Positions 1 through 7,966 of a DNA stretch of 64,000 bases are shown one piece after another. Source of the DNA: Urechidicola vernalis (GTDB taxonomy: Bacteria; Bacteroidota; Bacteroidia; Flavobacteriales; Flavobacteriaceae); NCBI RefSeq assembly GCF_031846385.1, contig NZ_JAVRHV010000001.1, positions 868,001-932,000 on the forward strand. The letters are read 5' to 3'. Below the pieces are notes generated by a model. It saw only the letters and a list, made by a program, of their open reading frames with translations. It ran no database searches and had not been told where the DNA came from. How positions within the stretch are numbered: the first letter of the stretch is position 1; each line of letters opens with the position of its first letter. The position numbers and the translations under genes are program-made.

Positions 1-326
1 AAATTTGACGCTGCTCGTGGAATATCAACAGCCTTTGCTAATGATAACGGCTTCCCATTGTCCTTACTTTCAGCCATTGCCAATTCATCCAACCGTTCTT
101 CGATAATAGTTGCTATTTTTAATAATATCTTGGAACGTACTTCTGAGGTTGTTTGGGACCAAGAATCAAATGCATCCTTTGAAGATTTATAGGCTAATTC
201 AACATCCTCCGCTGAAGAGTTCGGAATTTGTCCATATACTTCTCCTGTTGCTGGATTGTAATTGTCTAACCAACTATTGGTTTTGGGATTAATATAAGTT
301 CCGTTTATGTAATTTTTAATGTTCAT
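1..326 (-). CDS. Aldehyde dehydrogenase, N-terminal part (probable 2-aminomuconic semialdehyde dehydrogenase), cut by window edge
   Basis: Reading the minus strand from the ATG at 326 gives 108 residues without a stop up to the window edge. They begin MNIKNYINGTYINP and include YNPATGEVYGQIPNS, the typical N-terminal NAD-dependent aldehyde dehydrogenase pattern. The start codon overlaps the stop of the upstream RidA-type gene by the ATGA arrangement, so the two are translationally coupled. Its place after kynureninase, kynurenine monooxygenase and a RidA deaminase suggests 2-aminomuconic semialdehyde oxidation in the 3-hydroxyanthranilate meta-cleavage route. The catalytic Cys and Glu lie outside the window, so the family is clear but the substrate is inferred from neighbours. 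Confidence 0.85.
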   Translation of the reverse strand, partial: MNIKNYINGTYINPKTNSWLDNYNPATGEVYGQIPNSSAEDVELAYKSSKDAFDSWSQTTSEVRSKILLKIATIIEERLDELAMAESKDNGKPLSLAKAVDIPRAASN

Positions 327-727
327 ATTGGTTTATACGCCACTACTTTAATTTCTACTAACAAATCAGGATGTGGTAATTGATGCACGGCTACAGTTGT
401 TCTAGTTGGGCCAGTTTCTTTATCAAAGAATTGCCCATATACTTTATTGTAACCTGCAAAATCATTCATGTTTACCAAAAATGTAGTCACATCTATGACA
501 TCTTTTAAAGAGGCATTAACTTGATTCAATAAACCATCAATGTTTTCTAATACTGCTTCCGTTTGTGTACCAATATCTAATTTCTTGGTGTTCATTTCAT
601 CTACCAATTCAACCCCAGCAATACTATTATCCGGTCTTCTTGAGGATGTTCCAGAGACAAAAATAAAATCGCCCACTCTTTTTACAAGTGGATAGGCGCC
701 TCTCGGTGTTACTTCTTTATTATGCAT
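323..727 (-). CDS. RidA/YjgF-family deaminase, probable 2-aminomuconate deaminase
   Basis: This 134-residue protein has the usual size of the RidA/YjgF/UK114 family, which hydrolyses enamines and imines as a trimer. The signature GPTRTTVAV near residue 107 carries the conserved arginine that binds the substrate carboxylate, and the C-terminal LVEIKVVAY strand is typical. It overlaps the upstream monooxygenase by 8 bases and the downstream dehydrogenase by 4. General RidA proteins detoxify 2-aminoacrylate, but in a kynurenine operon the more likely role is deamination of 2-aminomuconate to 4-oxalocrotonate. That assignment rests on context; the fold call is firm. Confidence 0.82.
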   Translation of the reverse strand: MHNKEVTPRGAYPLVKRVGDFIFVSGTSSRRPDNSIAGVELVDEMNTKKLDIGTQTEAVLENIDGLLNQVNASLKDVIDVTTFLVNMNDFAGYNKVYGQFFDKETGPTRTTVAVHQLPHPDLLVEIKVVAYKPI

Positions 728-2066
728 CGTGTTTTATCTTATTAAAAATTGTGGCTAAATCTAATTTTTCTATTTCACTGTTTACAATCAATTCTAGCAA
801 TACCTTGTCTTGATAATTGCCCTTTTTCTTTGCTTCAGAATAAGAGATATCTTCTCTAAAGGTAACTAAAGAATATTTAGAATAGTAATCAAAAGATGTT
901 TCGAGTTCCATTTCTATCTGTCGCTTCTTTTTAAAATCAGGATTCGCTACATGATCTCTCATTTCATAAAAGTTCTCAACAGCTAAATCTCCAATGGCGT
1001 CCGCATCTTTTTTACGCTCATTTTCATAAGCAGTAAATACTTTGTCCCAATCTCCTTCGTATTTCTCTATATATCCATCTAAAACATACACATCTTCAAA
1101 TGAGGCATTCATTCCTTGACCATAAAACGGCACAACTGCATGCGCTGCATCACCAATCAGTAATGATTTACCTTTATATACCCAAGGTCTACATTTTATT
1201 GTTCCTAAATTTCCAACCGGATTTTCAAAATAATCATCTACCAAATTGGGCATTAGTTCTAAGGCATCTGCAAATTGTTCTCTAAAAAATGAAACTACTT
1301 TTTCTTTAGAATTTAATTCTTCAAAACTATATTTTGCTCCACTATGTTCTAAAAACAATGTTACCGTAAAGCTTCCATCTAAATTTGGCAATGCTATGAG
1401 CATATACTTTCCTCGCGGCCAAATATGTAAAGCCTTCTTCTCTGTTCTAAATCCACCAGTATCTAGAGCAGGTATCGTTAATTCTTTATAGCCATGTGCC
1501 AAAAAGTCTTGAGAATAACTAAACAACATTTCTCTTTGGTTAAAAAACTCTTTTCTAAGAACTGAACCAACACCATCTGCACCAAAAATTACGTTGGCAT
1601 GAAAACCTTCTATTGTATCATCAACTTTAAAAGTCGCTTTATTCTGTTCTAATTCTATTCCTGTACAAGGGCTATTAAAAACAATGTTTACATTTTCAAA
1701 CTTTTCAACTTCATCAAGCAACAAAGCATTTAGTTCGCCTCGAGAGACTGAATTGATATATTCTCCCGGCCTGCCACTATAAGAAGATAAAAATGTTTCA
1801 CCTTCAATACTATGAATCATTCTTCCGTTCATTGGAATACACAAAGGAAAAACTTTGTCTACCACTCCGGCCAATTTTAAAGCTTTGATACCCCTATCTG
1901 AAAATGCTAGGTTAATCGATTTTCCTGCACTAATATCCGTTTTTCTTAGATCAGATCGTTCTTCTCTTAATTCAATTTGATACCCTCTTTGCGCTAACCG
2001 CAAGGCTAATAAAGAACCACATAGACCTGCTCCAATGATTAGTATTTTTTCTTTACTAGTATCCAT
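720..2066 (-). CDS. kmo: Kynurenine 3-monooxygenase
   Basis: A 448-residue flavoprotein hydroxylase that turns L-kynurenine into 3-hydroxykynurenine with NADPH and oxygen. The FAD-binding GAGLCG is at residues 12-17, the second nucleotide motif GADGVGS at 162-168 and the ribityl-binding GDAAHA at 305-310 followed by VVPFYGQGMNASFED, which is the characteristic KMO version of this block. Length matches bacterial KMO. It overlaps kynU upstream by 11 bases and the RidA gene downstream by 8, so the genes form one translationally coupled operon. No secretion signal is seen. The call is strong because both sequence motifs and neighbours agree. Confidence 0.95.
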   Translation of the reverse strand: MDTSKEKILIIGAGLCGSLLALRLAQRGYQIELREERSDLRKTDISAGKSINLAFSDRGIKALKLAGVVDKVFPLCIPMNGRMIHSIEGETFLSSYSGRPGEYINSVSRGELNALLLDEVEKFENVNIVFNSPCTGIELEQNKATFKVDDTIEGFHANVIFGADGVGSVLRKEFFNQREMLFSYSQDFLAHGYKELTIPALDTGGFRTEKKALHIWPRGKYMLIALPNLDGSFTVTLFLEHSGAKYSFEELNSKEKVVSFFREQFADALELMPNLVDDYFENPVGNLGTIKCRPWVYKGKSLLIGDAAHAVVPFYGQGMNASFEDVYVLDGYIEKYEGDWDKVFTAYENERKKDADAIGDLAVENFYEMRDHVANPDFKKKRQIEMELETSFDYYSKYSLVTFREDISYSEAKKKGNYQDKVLLELIVNSEIEKLDLATIFNKIKHDA

Positions 2067-3321
2067 TCATCTCCTCCTTTAAAATTTGTACAAATCGAAA
2101 CACATCCTCAAAACTATTGTATAATGGAACCGGTGCTACTCTTATAACATCAGGCTCTCTCCAATCTGTTATCACATTTCTATTTGATAATTTTTTATGT
2201 AACTCTTTATTTGCATTCTTAACTTGAATAGACAATTGGCATCCTCTTTCCTCAGCATTTTTTGGCGAAATAATTCGAATAACATTTTCTCCCAATTCCA
2301 AAACCAACTCCTCTAAATAACCTGTCAAATCTTTTGATTTTTTTCTGATTGCCACCATGCCAACTTCATTAAAAATAGCTAGTGATGCTTTAATGGCTGC
2401 CATCGACAAAATTGGAGGGTTACTTAACTGCCATCCTTCTGCTCCCTCAATTGGATCAAATGGTTGCCTCATATTAAAACGTGTATCTTTATTATGACCC
2501 CACCAACCCGTTAATCGTTTCAACTCTTTATTCTTGGCATATTTCTCATGTACAAACAAGCCTCCTAAACTTCCCGGTCCAGAATTCAAATATTTATACG
2601 TACACCAGACAGCAAAATCTACATTCGAAGCATGTAATTCAGGTTGTATATTCCCAACACCATGCGCTAAATCAATTCCCACTTTAGCTCCGTGCTTATG
2701 ACCTAATTCTGTAATTCGTTTTAAATCAAAAAACTGACCCGTGTAGTAATTAACCCCTCCTATCAAAAGCAAAGAAACCTCATCTTTATGATCATCTAAC
2801 AAAGATTCTAAATCCTCATAGTTCAAAAGTTCTTCTCCTTCTCTAGGTTTCCATTCTAACAAATGATCATCCGGATTTAAATTGTGAAATTTTAATTGTG
2901 ATTCCACTGCATATCTATCAGAAGGAAATGCATCACTTTCTATAATTATTTTGGTCCTATTCTCATTGGTTTCAAAAAAAGAAACCATAGCCAAATGTAA
3001 GTTAGTTGTTAAGGTATTCATAACTACAACTTCAGTAGGTTTCGCACCAACTATTTTAGCCATTGCATCGGACAAGAATTCATGATAAGGCATCCAAGGA
3101 TTCTTCGCCTCAAAATGGCCTTCAACTCCTAAATTGGCCCAATCTTTTAATTCTTGTTGAATATTCTCTGCTGTAGATTTGGGCTGTAAGCCTAATGAAT
3201 TTCCACAAAAATACAACCAGGGCATATCGTTATTATCTGTAGGTATATGAAATTTTTCTCGATATCTTCTTAACGGATCCTCTCGATCTAAATTACGAGC
3301 AAAGTCTAATGAATTTTTCAA
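2056..3321 (-). CDS. kynU: Kynureninase
   Basis: A 421-residue fold-type I PLP enzyme that cleaves 3-hydroxykynurenine (or kynurenine) to 3-hydroxyanthranilate (or anthranilate) and alanine. Visible family features are YFCGNSLGLQP near residue 37, the Asp of KVGIDLAHGVGN at about 213-224 and the PLP-binding lysine K243 in TYKYLNSGPG. Length is normal for bacterial kynureninase. It lies 30 bases after the UbiA-like gene and overlaps kmo, so it is the first catabolic gene of the operon. Having kynU together with kmo points to the 3-hydroxyanthranilate branch rather than anthranilate. Confidence 0.96.
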   Translation of the reverse strand: MKNSLDFARNLDREDPLRRYREKFHIPTDNNDMPWLYFCGNSLGLQPKSTAENIQQELKDWANLGVEGHFEAKNPWMPYHEFLSDAMAKIVGAKPTEVVVMNTLTTNLHLAMVSFFETNENRTKIIIESDAFPSDRYAVESQLKFHNLNPDDHLLEWKPREGEELLNYEDLESLLDDHKDEVSLLLIGGVNYYTGQFFDLKRITELGHKHGAKVGIDLAHGVGNIQPELHASNVDFAVWCTYKYLNSGPGSLGGLFVHEKYAKNKELKRLTGWWGHNKDTRFNMRQPFDPIEGAEGWQLSNPPILSMAAIKASLAIFNEVGMVAIRKKSKDLTGYLEELVLELGENVIRIISPKNAEERGCQLSIQVKNANKELHKKLSNRNVITDWREPDVIRVAPVPLYNSFEDVFRFVQILKEEMNGY

Positions 3322-3351
3322 TTTTATATCAAATTTGTGCTTCTCACAAAT

Positions 3352-4176
3352 TTAAAAATTTAAACCCAATAATAGTAGCAACCAAAAAATAGGAATAGCT
3401 TCTACCCAAAATGCGCTATAATATTTTGATTGCTCTTTTCTACTAAAAAGCAGCAATACAAAAGATAAAGAGCAGATAGTCAGCAAAATGAACATTTCAT
3501 TAAATTCTTTACCAAAGATAAAGAGCTCAATTGTGAAGATTCCTAAAATTAGGATTAAGCCTAACAATTTTGTAGTAAAATGTCCAAATTGTTGCGGAAT
3601 TGTTCTTAATTGATCACTATCAAAATCAACATCACGGATATCAAATGGTAAGGTTATTAAAATCACAAAAAACATTCGTTGAAGAAAAAACCACCAGATA
3701 ATTACGTCAATGTCAATTTCGTTTTGAACCAATGGAAATAAAACCGTTACTCCGGCAAAACAAAATGCAATTAAAAAAATCTTTAAACCAGGGACCCTGC
3801 GCAGTGTAACCAACTTTCGTGGAAGTTTCATACCGTAGAACAATGTCAATATAAAAAACGGCAATAAAATCATTAAAGATTCTATTCTAAAACTAAAGGA
3901 TAAATACAGAACGATTATAGCCGAAATAAATGAAATAATGACCAATAATGACTTATGATTTCTATACCAGTTAGAGAGCCAATCTTTTTCAAACGATTCA
4001 TTTAAAAACCGTATAAAATTATAACTCAAAATTGTGGAGAAAAAACAAAATAACGCCGTAATATTTTCTTCTACACCAAAGTTTTTCAAGGTTAATTTTA
4101 CAAAACAAAATACGCCTAGAGCAACATGAATACTACTAAAAATGTAAAAGTTGAAAAGACGCTTTATAGTTTGCAT
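3352..4176 (-). CDS. UbiA-like polytopic membrane protein at the head of the kynurenine operon
   Basis: This 274-residue protein is almost wholly hydrophobic with about eight or nine predicted membrane spans. Residues 179-199 (DIRDVDFDSD followed by RTIPQQFG) resemble the second aspartate-rich motif of UbiA-family prenyltransferases. The first motif expected in that family, NDxxDxxxD, is not recognisable; the corresponding region near 51-66 reads YNFIRFLNESFEKDW. It may therefore be a divergent or catalytically altered family member. It is the first gene of the minus-strand unit and lies 30 bases before kynU. A -7 box sits only a few bases before the start, suggesting a leaderless message. 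The specific function is unknown. Confidence 0.6.
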   Translation of the reverse strand: MQTIKRLFNFYIFSSIHVALGVFCFVKLTLKNFGVEENITALFCFFSTILSYNFIRFLNESFEKDWLSNWYRNHKSLLVIISFISAIIVLYLSFSFRIESLMILLPFFILTLFYGMKLPRKLVTLRRVPGLKIFLIAFCFAGVTVLFPLVQNEIDIDVIIWWFFLQRMFFVILITLPFDIRDVDFDSDQLRTIPQQFGHFTTKLLGLILILGIFTIELFIFGKEFNEMFILLTICSLSFVLLLFSRKEQSKYYSAFWVEAIPIFWLLLLLGLNF

Positions 4177-4180
4177 TAAA

Positions 4181-4188
4181 CAAATGTA
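4181..4188 (-). promoter_or_regulatory. Bacteroidota -7 promoter box (TACATTTG) for the UbiA-like/kynurenine operon
   Basis: On the minus strand the exact TAnnTTTG element TACATTTG ends five bases before the ATG at 4176, so transcription would begin at or next to the start codon. No good -33 TTG is seen at the usual distance, which lowers confidence. Confidence 0.45.
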
Positions 4189-4307
4189 AACAAACTAAGA
4201 ATGATTTCTTACCCATTTAAAATTATCCGTACATAATAGAATATTATCCTTATTAAAGGATTCATAATTTCACACCAAAATTCAATTTAAAATTTAGGAA
4301 TTTTCAG

Positions 4308-4315
4308 TAATTTTG
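4308..4315 (+). promoter_or_regulatory. -7 promoter box (TAATTTTG) for gcvP
   Basis: TAATTTTG matches the Bacteroidota -7 consensus TAnnTTTG and lies 23 bases before the gcvP ATG at 4339. The -33 position has TTC rather than TTG. Together with the box at 4181-4188 it divides the 162-base divergent gap between the kynurenine operon and gcvP. Confidence 0.45.
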
Positions 4316-4338
4316 CACTTTTAATTACATACATAAAA

Positions 4339-7179
4339 ATGAGAACAGATTCTTTCGTATTACGACATGTAGGGCCACGCCAGTCCGAAGTTGATCAAAT
4401 GCTTAAAAAAGTTGGTGTAAACTCTTTAGATGAATTAATTCATCAGACTATTCCAGATGATATTCTACTTAAAAAATCATTGAATTTACCTAAGGCTTTG
4501 GATGAGTCAGAATTTGTTACTCATATTAAAGGTTTAGCCGCCAAAAACAAACAATTTGCTACCTACATTGGATTAGGTTATCATGGAACAATTACACCCC
4601 CTGTAATTCAAAGAAATATTTTTGAAAACCCAAGTTGGTACACTTCATATACTCCTTACCAAGCTGAAATTTCTCAAGGTAGATTAGAAGCATTGTTAAA
4701 TTACCAAACAATGATTGGCGATTTAACTGGATTTGAGTTGGTAAATTCTTCTTTATTAGATGAAGGTACTGCTGCTGGTGAGGCAATGATTATGTTACAC
4801 AATAACAGGTCTAGAGCTCAAAAGAAATCAAATGCTAATGTATTCTTTGTTTCTGAGGATGTTTTACCTCAAACAATGGATATTCTAAAAACTAGAGCCT
4901 TACCATTGGGAATTGAATTGCAATTTGGAAATCATGAAACATTGGAGTTAAATGATACCATATTTGGCGCAATTGTGCAATATCCTGGTAAGCATGGTAA
5001 TATTGTTGACTATACTGATTTCATTTCAAAAGCGAAAGAAAATGAAACCAAAGTCGTTGTTGCAGCAGATTTATTAAGTTTAACTTTATTAAAGAATCCT
5101 TCTGAAATGGGTGCTGCAGTTGCGGTTGGAACTACTCAACGATTTGGTGTTCCATTAGGATATGGAGGACCACACGCTGGTTATTTTGCCACTTCATCTG
5201 ACTTTAAGCGTTCTATACCTGGTAGAATTATTGGAGTAACCGTTGATGCTGATGAGAACCGTGCGTTGAGAATGGCATTACAAACTCGTGAACAACATAT
5301 TAAACGTGAAAAAGCAACTTCTAACATCTGTACCGCTCAAGTTTTATTGGCAGTAATGGCTGGAATGTATGCAGTATATCACGGACCTGACGGATTGAAA
5401 TACATCGCAAACAAAATTCATGGGTTTACTAAATCATTAGATGCAACATTACAAAAACTAGGGTTTACACAAGAAAACGAGGTGTATTTTGATACATTAA
5501 AAGTAAAAGTTGAAAATGCATTTAAAGTTCAATCTGCTGCAGAGGCAAATGAAATCAACTTCTTAATTATTGATAAAAACACAATTGGAATTTCAATTAA
5601 TGAAACTACAACGGAAAGTGCCGTTGCAAAAATTATTAAAGTTCTCTGCGAGGCTGAAGTGAAAAATTCGATCGAATTGACTTCAAATGATGCAACTATA
5701 ATTCCTTCTAATTTAGAGCGTACTTCTTCTTATATGACGCATGAGGTATTTAACTCATATCATTCTGAAACAGAAATGATGCGTTATATCAAGAGATTAG
5801 AGCGTAAAGATATTTCGTTAACAGATTCAATGATTTCTTTAGGGTCGTGTACTATGAAGTTGAATGCGGCATCAGAAATGTTACCGTTGAGCTATGGAAG
5901 TTGGAACAACATTCATCCATTTGTACCTGTTGGTCAAGCACAAGGGTATCAAGAATTATTCAAAGGATTGGAAGCTTCATTAAATGAAATTACAGGATTT
6001 GCAGCGACTTCTTTACAACCAAATTCTGGAGCACAAGGAGAATATGCTGGTTTGTTAACTATTAGAGCATACCATAATTCAAGAGGAGATGATCATAGAA
6101 ACATTTGTTTAATTCCTTCATCTGCGCATGGAACAAATCCTGCATCTGCTGTCATGGCGGGGATGAAAGTAGTTGTAACAAAATCGCTTGACAATGGTAA
6201 CATTGATGTAGACGATTTACGTGAAAAAGCAGAATTGCATAAAGACAATCTCGCTGCTTTAATGGTTACATATCCATCTACTCATGGTGTATTTGAATCT
6301 GCTATTAGAGAAATTACTGAAATCATTCATACTAATGGTGGTCAAGTATATATGGATGGTGCAAATATGAACGCTCAAGTTGGATTGACAAATCCAGCAA
6401 CTATTGGTGCAGATGTTTGTCACTTGAACTTGCATAAAACATTCGCTATTCCGCATGGAGGTGGTGGACCAGGGGTTGGACCAATCTGTGTTGCGGCACA
6501 CTTGGCTCCGTTTTTACCATCGAACCCAATAATAAAAACTGGAGGAGAAAATGCTATTACTGCGGTTTCTTCTGCACCTTGGGGTTCTGCCTTGGTAGAT
6601 ATTATCTCTTATGCATATATTAAAATGTTGGGTGCTGAGGGCTTAACTCAGTCTACCAAAATTGCCATTTTAAATGCCAATTACCTAAAAACAGAATTAG
6701 AGCAGCACTACTCTATTTTGTATGCTGGTGAAAAAGGAAGAGCGGCACATGAGATGATCGTTGACTTTAGAGAATTTAAAGAAAAAGGAATTGAGGTTGT
6801 AGATATTGCTAAGAGATTGATGGACTTTGGTTTCCACGCTCCTACTTTGTCGTTCCCGGTTGCTGGAACATTAATGATTGAACCAACAGAAAGTGAAAAC
6901 AAAGCAGAATTAGATCGTTTTATTTCGGCTATGGCGACAATTAAAGAAGAGATTGATGCTTATAAAGCAGATGAGGATTCAGTATTGAAAAATGCGCCTC
7001 ACACACAAGCAATGATTACAGCTGACGAGTGGAATTTCGCCTATTCTAGACAGAAAGCGGCATTTCCATTAGAGTACATCAAAGAGAATAAGTATTGGCC
7101 ATCTGTAAGAAGGGTGAACGATGCTTATGGTGATAGAAATTTAATCTGTTCTTGTAACCCAATTGAGGATTATATGTAG
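4339..7179 (+). CDS. gcvP: Glycine dehydrogenase (decarboxylating), P-protein of the glycine cleavage system
   Basis: A 946-residue single-chain P-protein, which decarboxylates glycine on PLP and passes the aminomethyl group to lipoylated GcvH. Both homologous halves are present. The N-terminal half carries YIGLGYHGTITPPVIQRN near residue 77, and the C-terminal half carries the PLP lysine K700 in NLHKTFAIPHGGGGPG. The glycine-rich loop after the lysine is intact. Length matches fused P-proteins of Bacteroidota. It is monocistronic here; gcvT and gcvH are not in the window. A long hairpin follows at 7256-7302. The start ATG is the first in frame after the -7 box. Confidence 0.98.
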   Translation: MRTDSFVLRHVGPRQSEVDQMLKKVGVNSLDELIHQTIPDDILLKKSLNLPKALDESEFVTHIKGLAAKNKQFATYIGLGYHGTITPPVIQRNIFENPSWYTSYTPYQAEISQGRLEALLNYQTMIGDLTGFELVNSSLLDEGTAAGEAMIMLHNNRSRAQKKSNANVFFVSEDVLPQTMDILKTRALPLGIELQFGNHETLELNDTIFGAIVQYPGKHGNIVDYTDFISKAKENETKVVVAADLLSLTLLKNPSEMGAAVAVGTTQRFGVPLGYGGPHAGYFATSSDFKRSIPGRIIGVTVDADENRALRMALQTREQHIKREKATSNICTAQVLLAVMAGMYAVYHGPDGLKYIANKIHGFTKSLDATLQKLGFTQENEVYFDTLKVKVENAFKVQSAAEANEINFLIIDKNTIGISINETTTESAVAKIIKVLCEAEVKNSIELTSNDATIIPSNLERTSSYMTHEVFNSYHSETEMMRYIKRLERKDISLTDSMISLGSCTMKLNAASEMLPLSYGSWNNIHPFVPVGQAQGYQELFKGLEASLNEITGFAATSLQPNSGAQGEYAGLLTIRAYHNSRGDDHRNICLIPSSAHGTNPASAVMAGMKVVVTKSLDNGNIDVDDLREKAELHKDNLAALMVTYPSTHGVFESAIREITEIIHTNGGQVYMDGANMNAQVGLTNPATIGADVCHLNLHKTFAIPHGGGGPGVGPICVAAHLAPFLPSNPIIKTGGENAITAVSSAPWGSALVDIISYAYIKMLGAEGLTQSTKIAILNANYLKTELEQHYSILYAGEKGRAAHEMIVDFREFKEKGIEVVDIAKRLMDFGFHAPTLSFPVAGTLMIEPTESENKAELDRFISAMATIKEEIDAYKADEDSVLKNAPHTQAMITADEWNFAYSRQKAAFPLEYIKENKYWPSVRRVNDAYGDRNLICSCNPIEDYM

Positions 7180-7255
7180 GAATAGATTGTTAGACTTTTG
7201 GATTTCTAGATGTTTAGAATTTAGTAGTTTCATTAAGTCTTAAAATAAATTTTAC

Positions 7256-7302
7256 AAAAGTGGTTTTTAGTTTATCTTCGAAACTTTAAACCACTTTTTT
7301 TT
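7256..7302 (+). terminator. Rho-independent terminator of gcvP abutting the nudK start
   Basis: An 18-base arm at 7256-7273 pairs with 7281-7298: AAAAGTGGTTT pairs with AAACCACTTTT, there is a TT/TT internal mismatch, then AGTTT pairs with AAACT around a 7-base loop. Eight T residues run directly into the ATG of nudK at 7303. The downstream gene therefore needs a promoter inside or past this hairpin, or read-through. Confidence 0.75.
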
Positions 7303-7884
7303 ATGAACCCTAAAGTTCGAAATATTCGCACACAATTGTTATCAGACAATTGGTACACTTTAAATAAAATTATTTTTGATTATTTAAACGATAAAGGGGT
7401 TTGGGAGACCCAAGAACGGGAATCTTATGATCGTGGAAATGGTGCCGCTATATTACTGTACAATAAAGAAAAGAAGACCATTATTCTGACGCGTCAATTT
7501 AGAATGCCTACCTATTTAAATGGTAATAAAGACGGAATGAGTATTGAGGTTTGTGCTGGTTTATTAGATGGTGACGAGCCCGAAGTCTGTGCAATAAAGG
7601 AAGCCGAAGAAGAATCTGGATATCGGGTAAAAAATATTGAACGTGTTTTAGAGGCCTATATGTCACCCGGCGCAGTGACCGAAATTGTTTATTTATTTAT
7701 TGCTGAATATACCGACGAAATGAAAGTAAGCGAAGGCGGTGGGTTAGATGATGAACACGAAAATATTGAGGTGTTAGAAGTTAATTTCAACGAAGCCCTT
7801 GACATGGTAAAACGTAAAGAAATTCACGATGGAAAAACCATCATGCTCTTGCAATACGCCCAAATTCATAATTTAGTAGAATAA
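7303..7884 (+). CDS. nudK: GDP-mannose pyrophosphatase NudK (NUDIX hydrolase)
   Basis: A 193-residue NUDIX protein close in length to Escherichia coli NudK. The NUDIX box is GLLDGDEPEVCAIKEAEEESG at about residues 86-106, with the NudK-type spacing, and it is followed by YMSPGAVTEIVYLFIAEY, a NudK/ADP-ribose-pyrophosphatase subfamily feature. Members hydrolyse GDP-mannose and related nucleotide sugars with Mg2+. It stands alone between a terminator hairpin before it and a bidirectional terminator after it. Substrate preference is inferred from family similarity. Confidence 0.88.
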   Translation: MNPKVRNIRTQLLSDNWYTLNKIIFDYLNDKGVWETQERESYDRGNGAAILLYNKEKKTIILTRQFRMPTYLNGNKDGMSIEVCAGLLDGDEPEVCAIKEAEEESGYRVKNIERVLEAYMSPGAVTEIVYLFIAEYTDEMKVSEGGGLDDEHENIEVLEVNFNEALDMVKRKEIHDGKTIMLLQYAQIHNLVE

Positions 7885-7902
7885 TAAAAATTTATAATCA
7901 AC

Positions 7903-7932
7903 AAAAAAGCCTCGCAAATTGCGAGGCTTTTT
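7903..7932. terminator. Bidirectional terminator between nudK and dnaK
   Basis: GCCTCGCA at 7909-7916 pairs perfectly with TGCGAGGC at 7920-7927 around a three-base loop. It has an A run before and a T run after, so it can serve nudK on the plus strand and dnaK on the minus strand. Confidence 0.9.
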
Positions 7933-7966
7933 ATATATCTAAGAATCTAAAGATAATCTAAACTGA

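Noticed and set aside
7180..7250. TTAGA-rich short repeats after gcvP
   Set aside because: Only loose similarity among the units in AT-rich DNA; no exact tandem period that would support a repeat feature.
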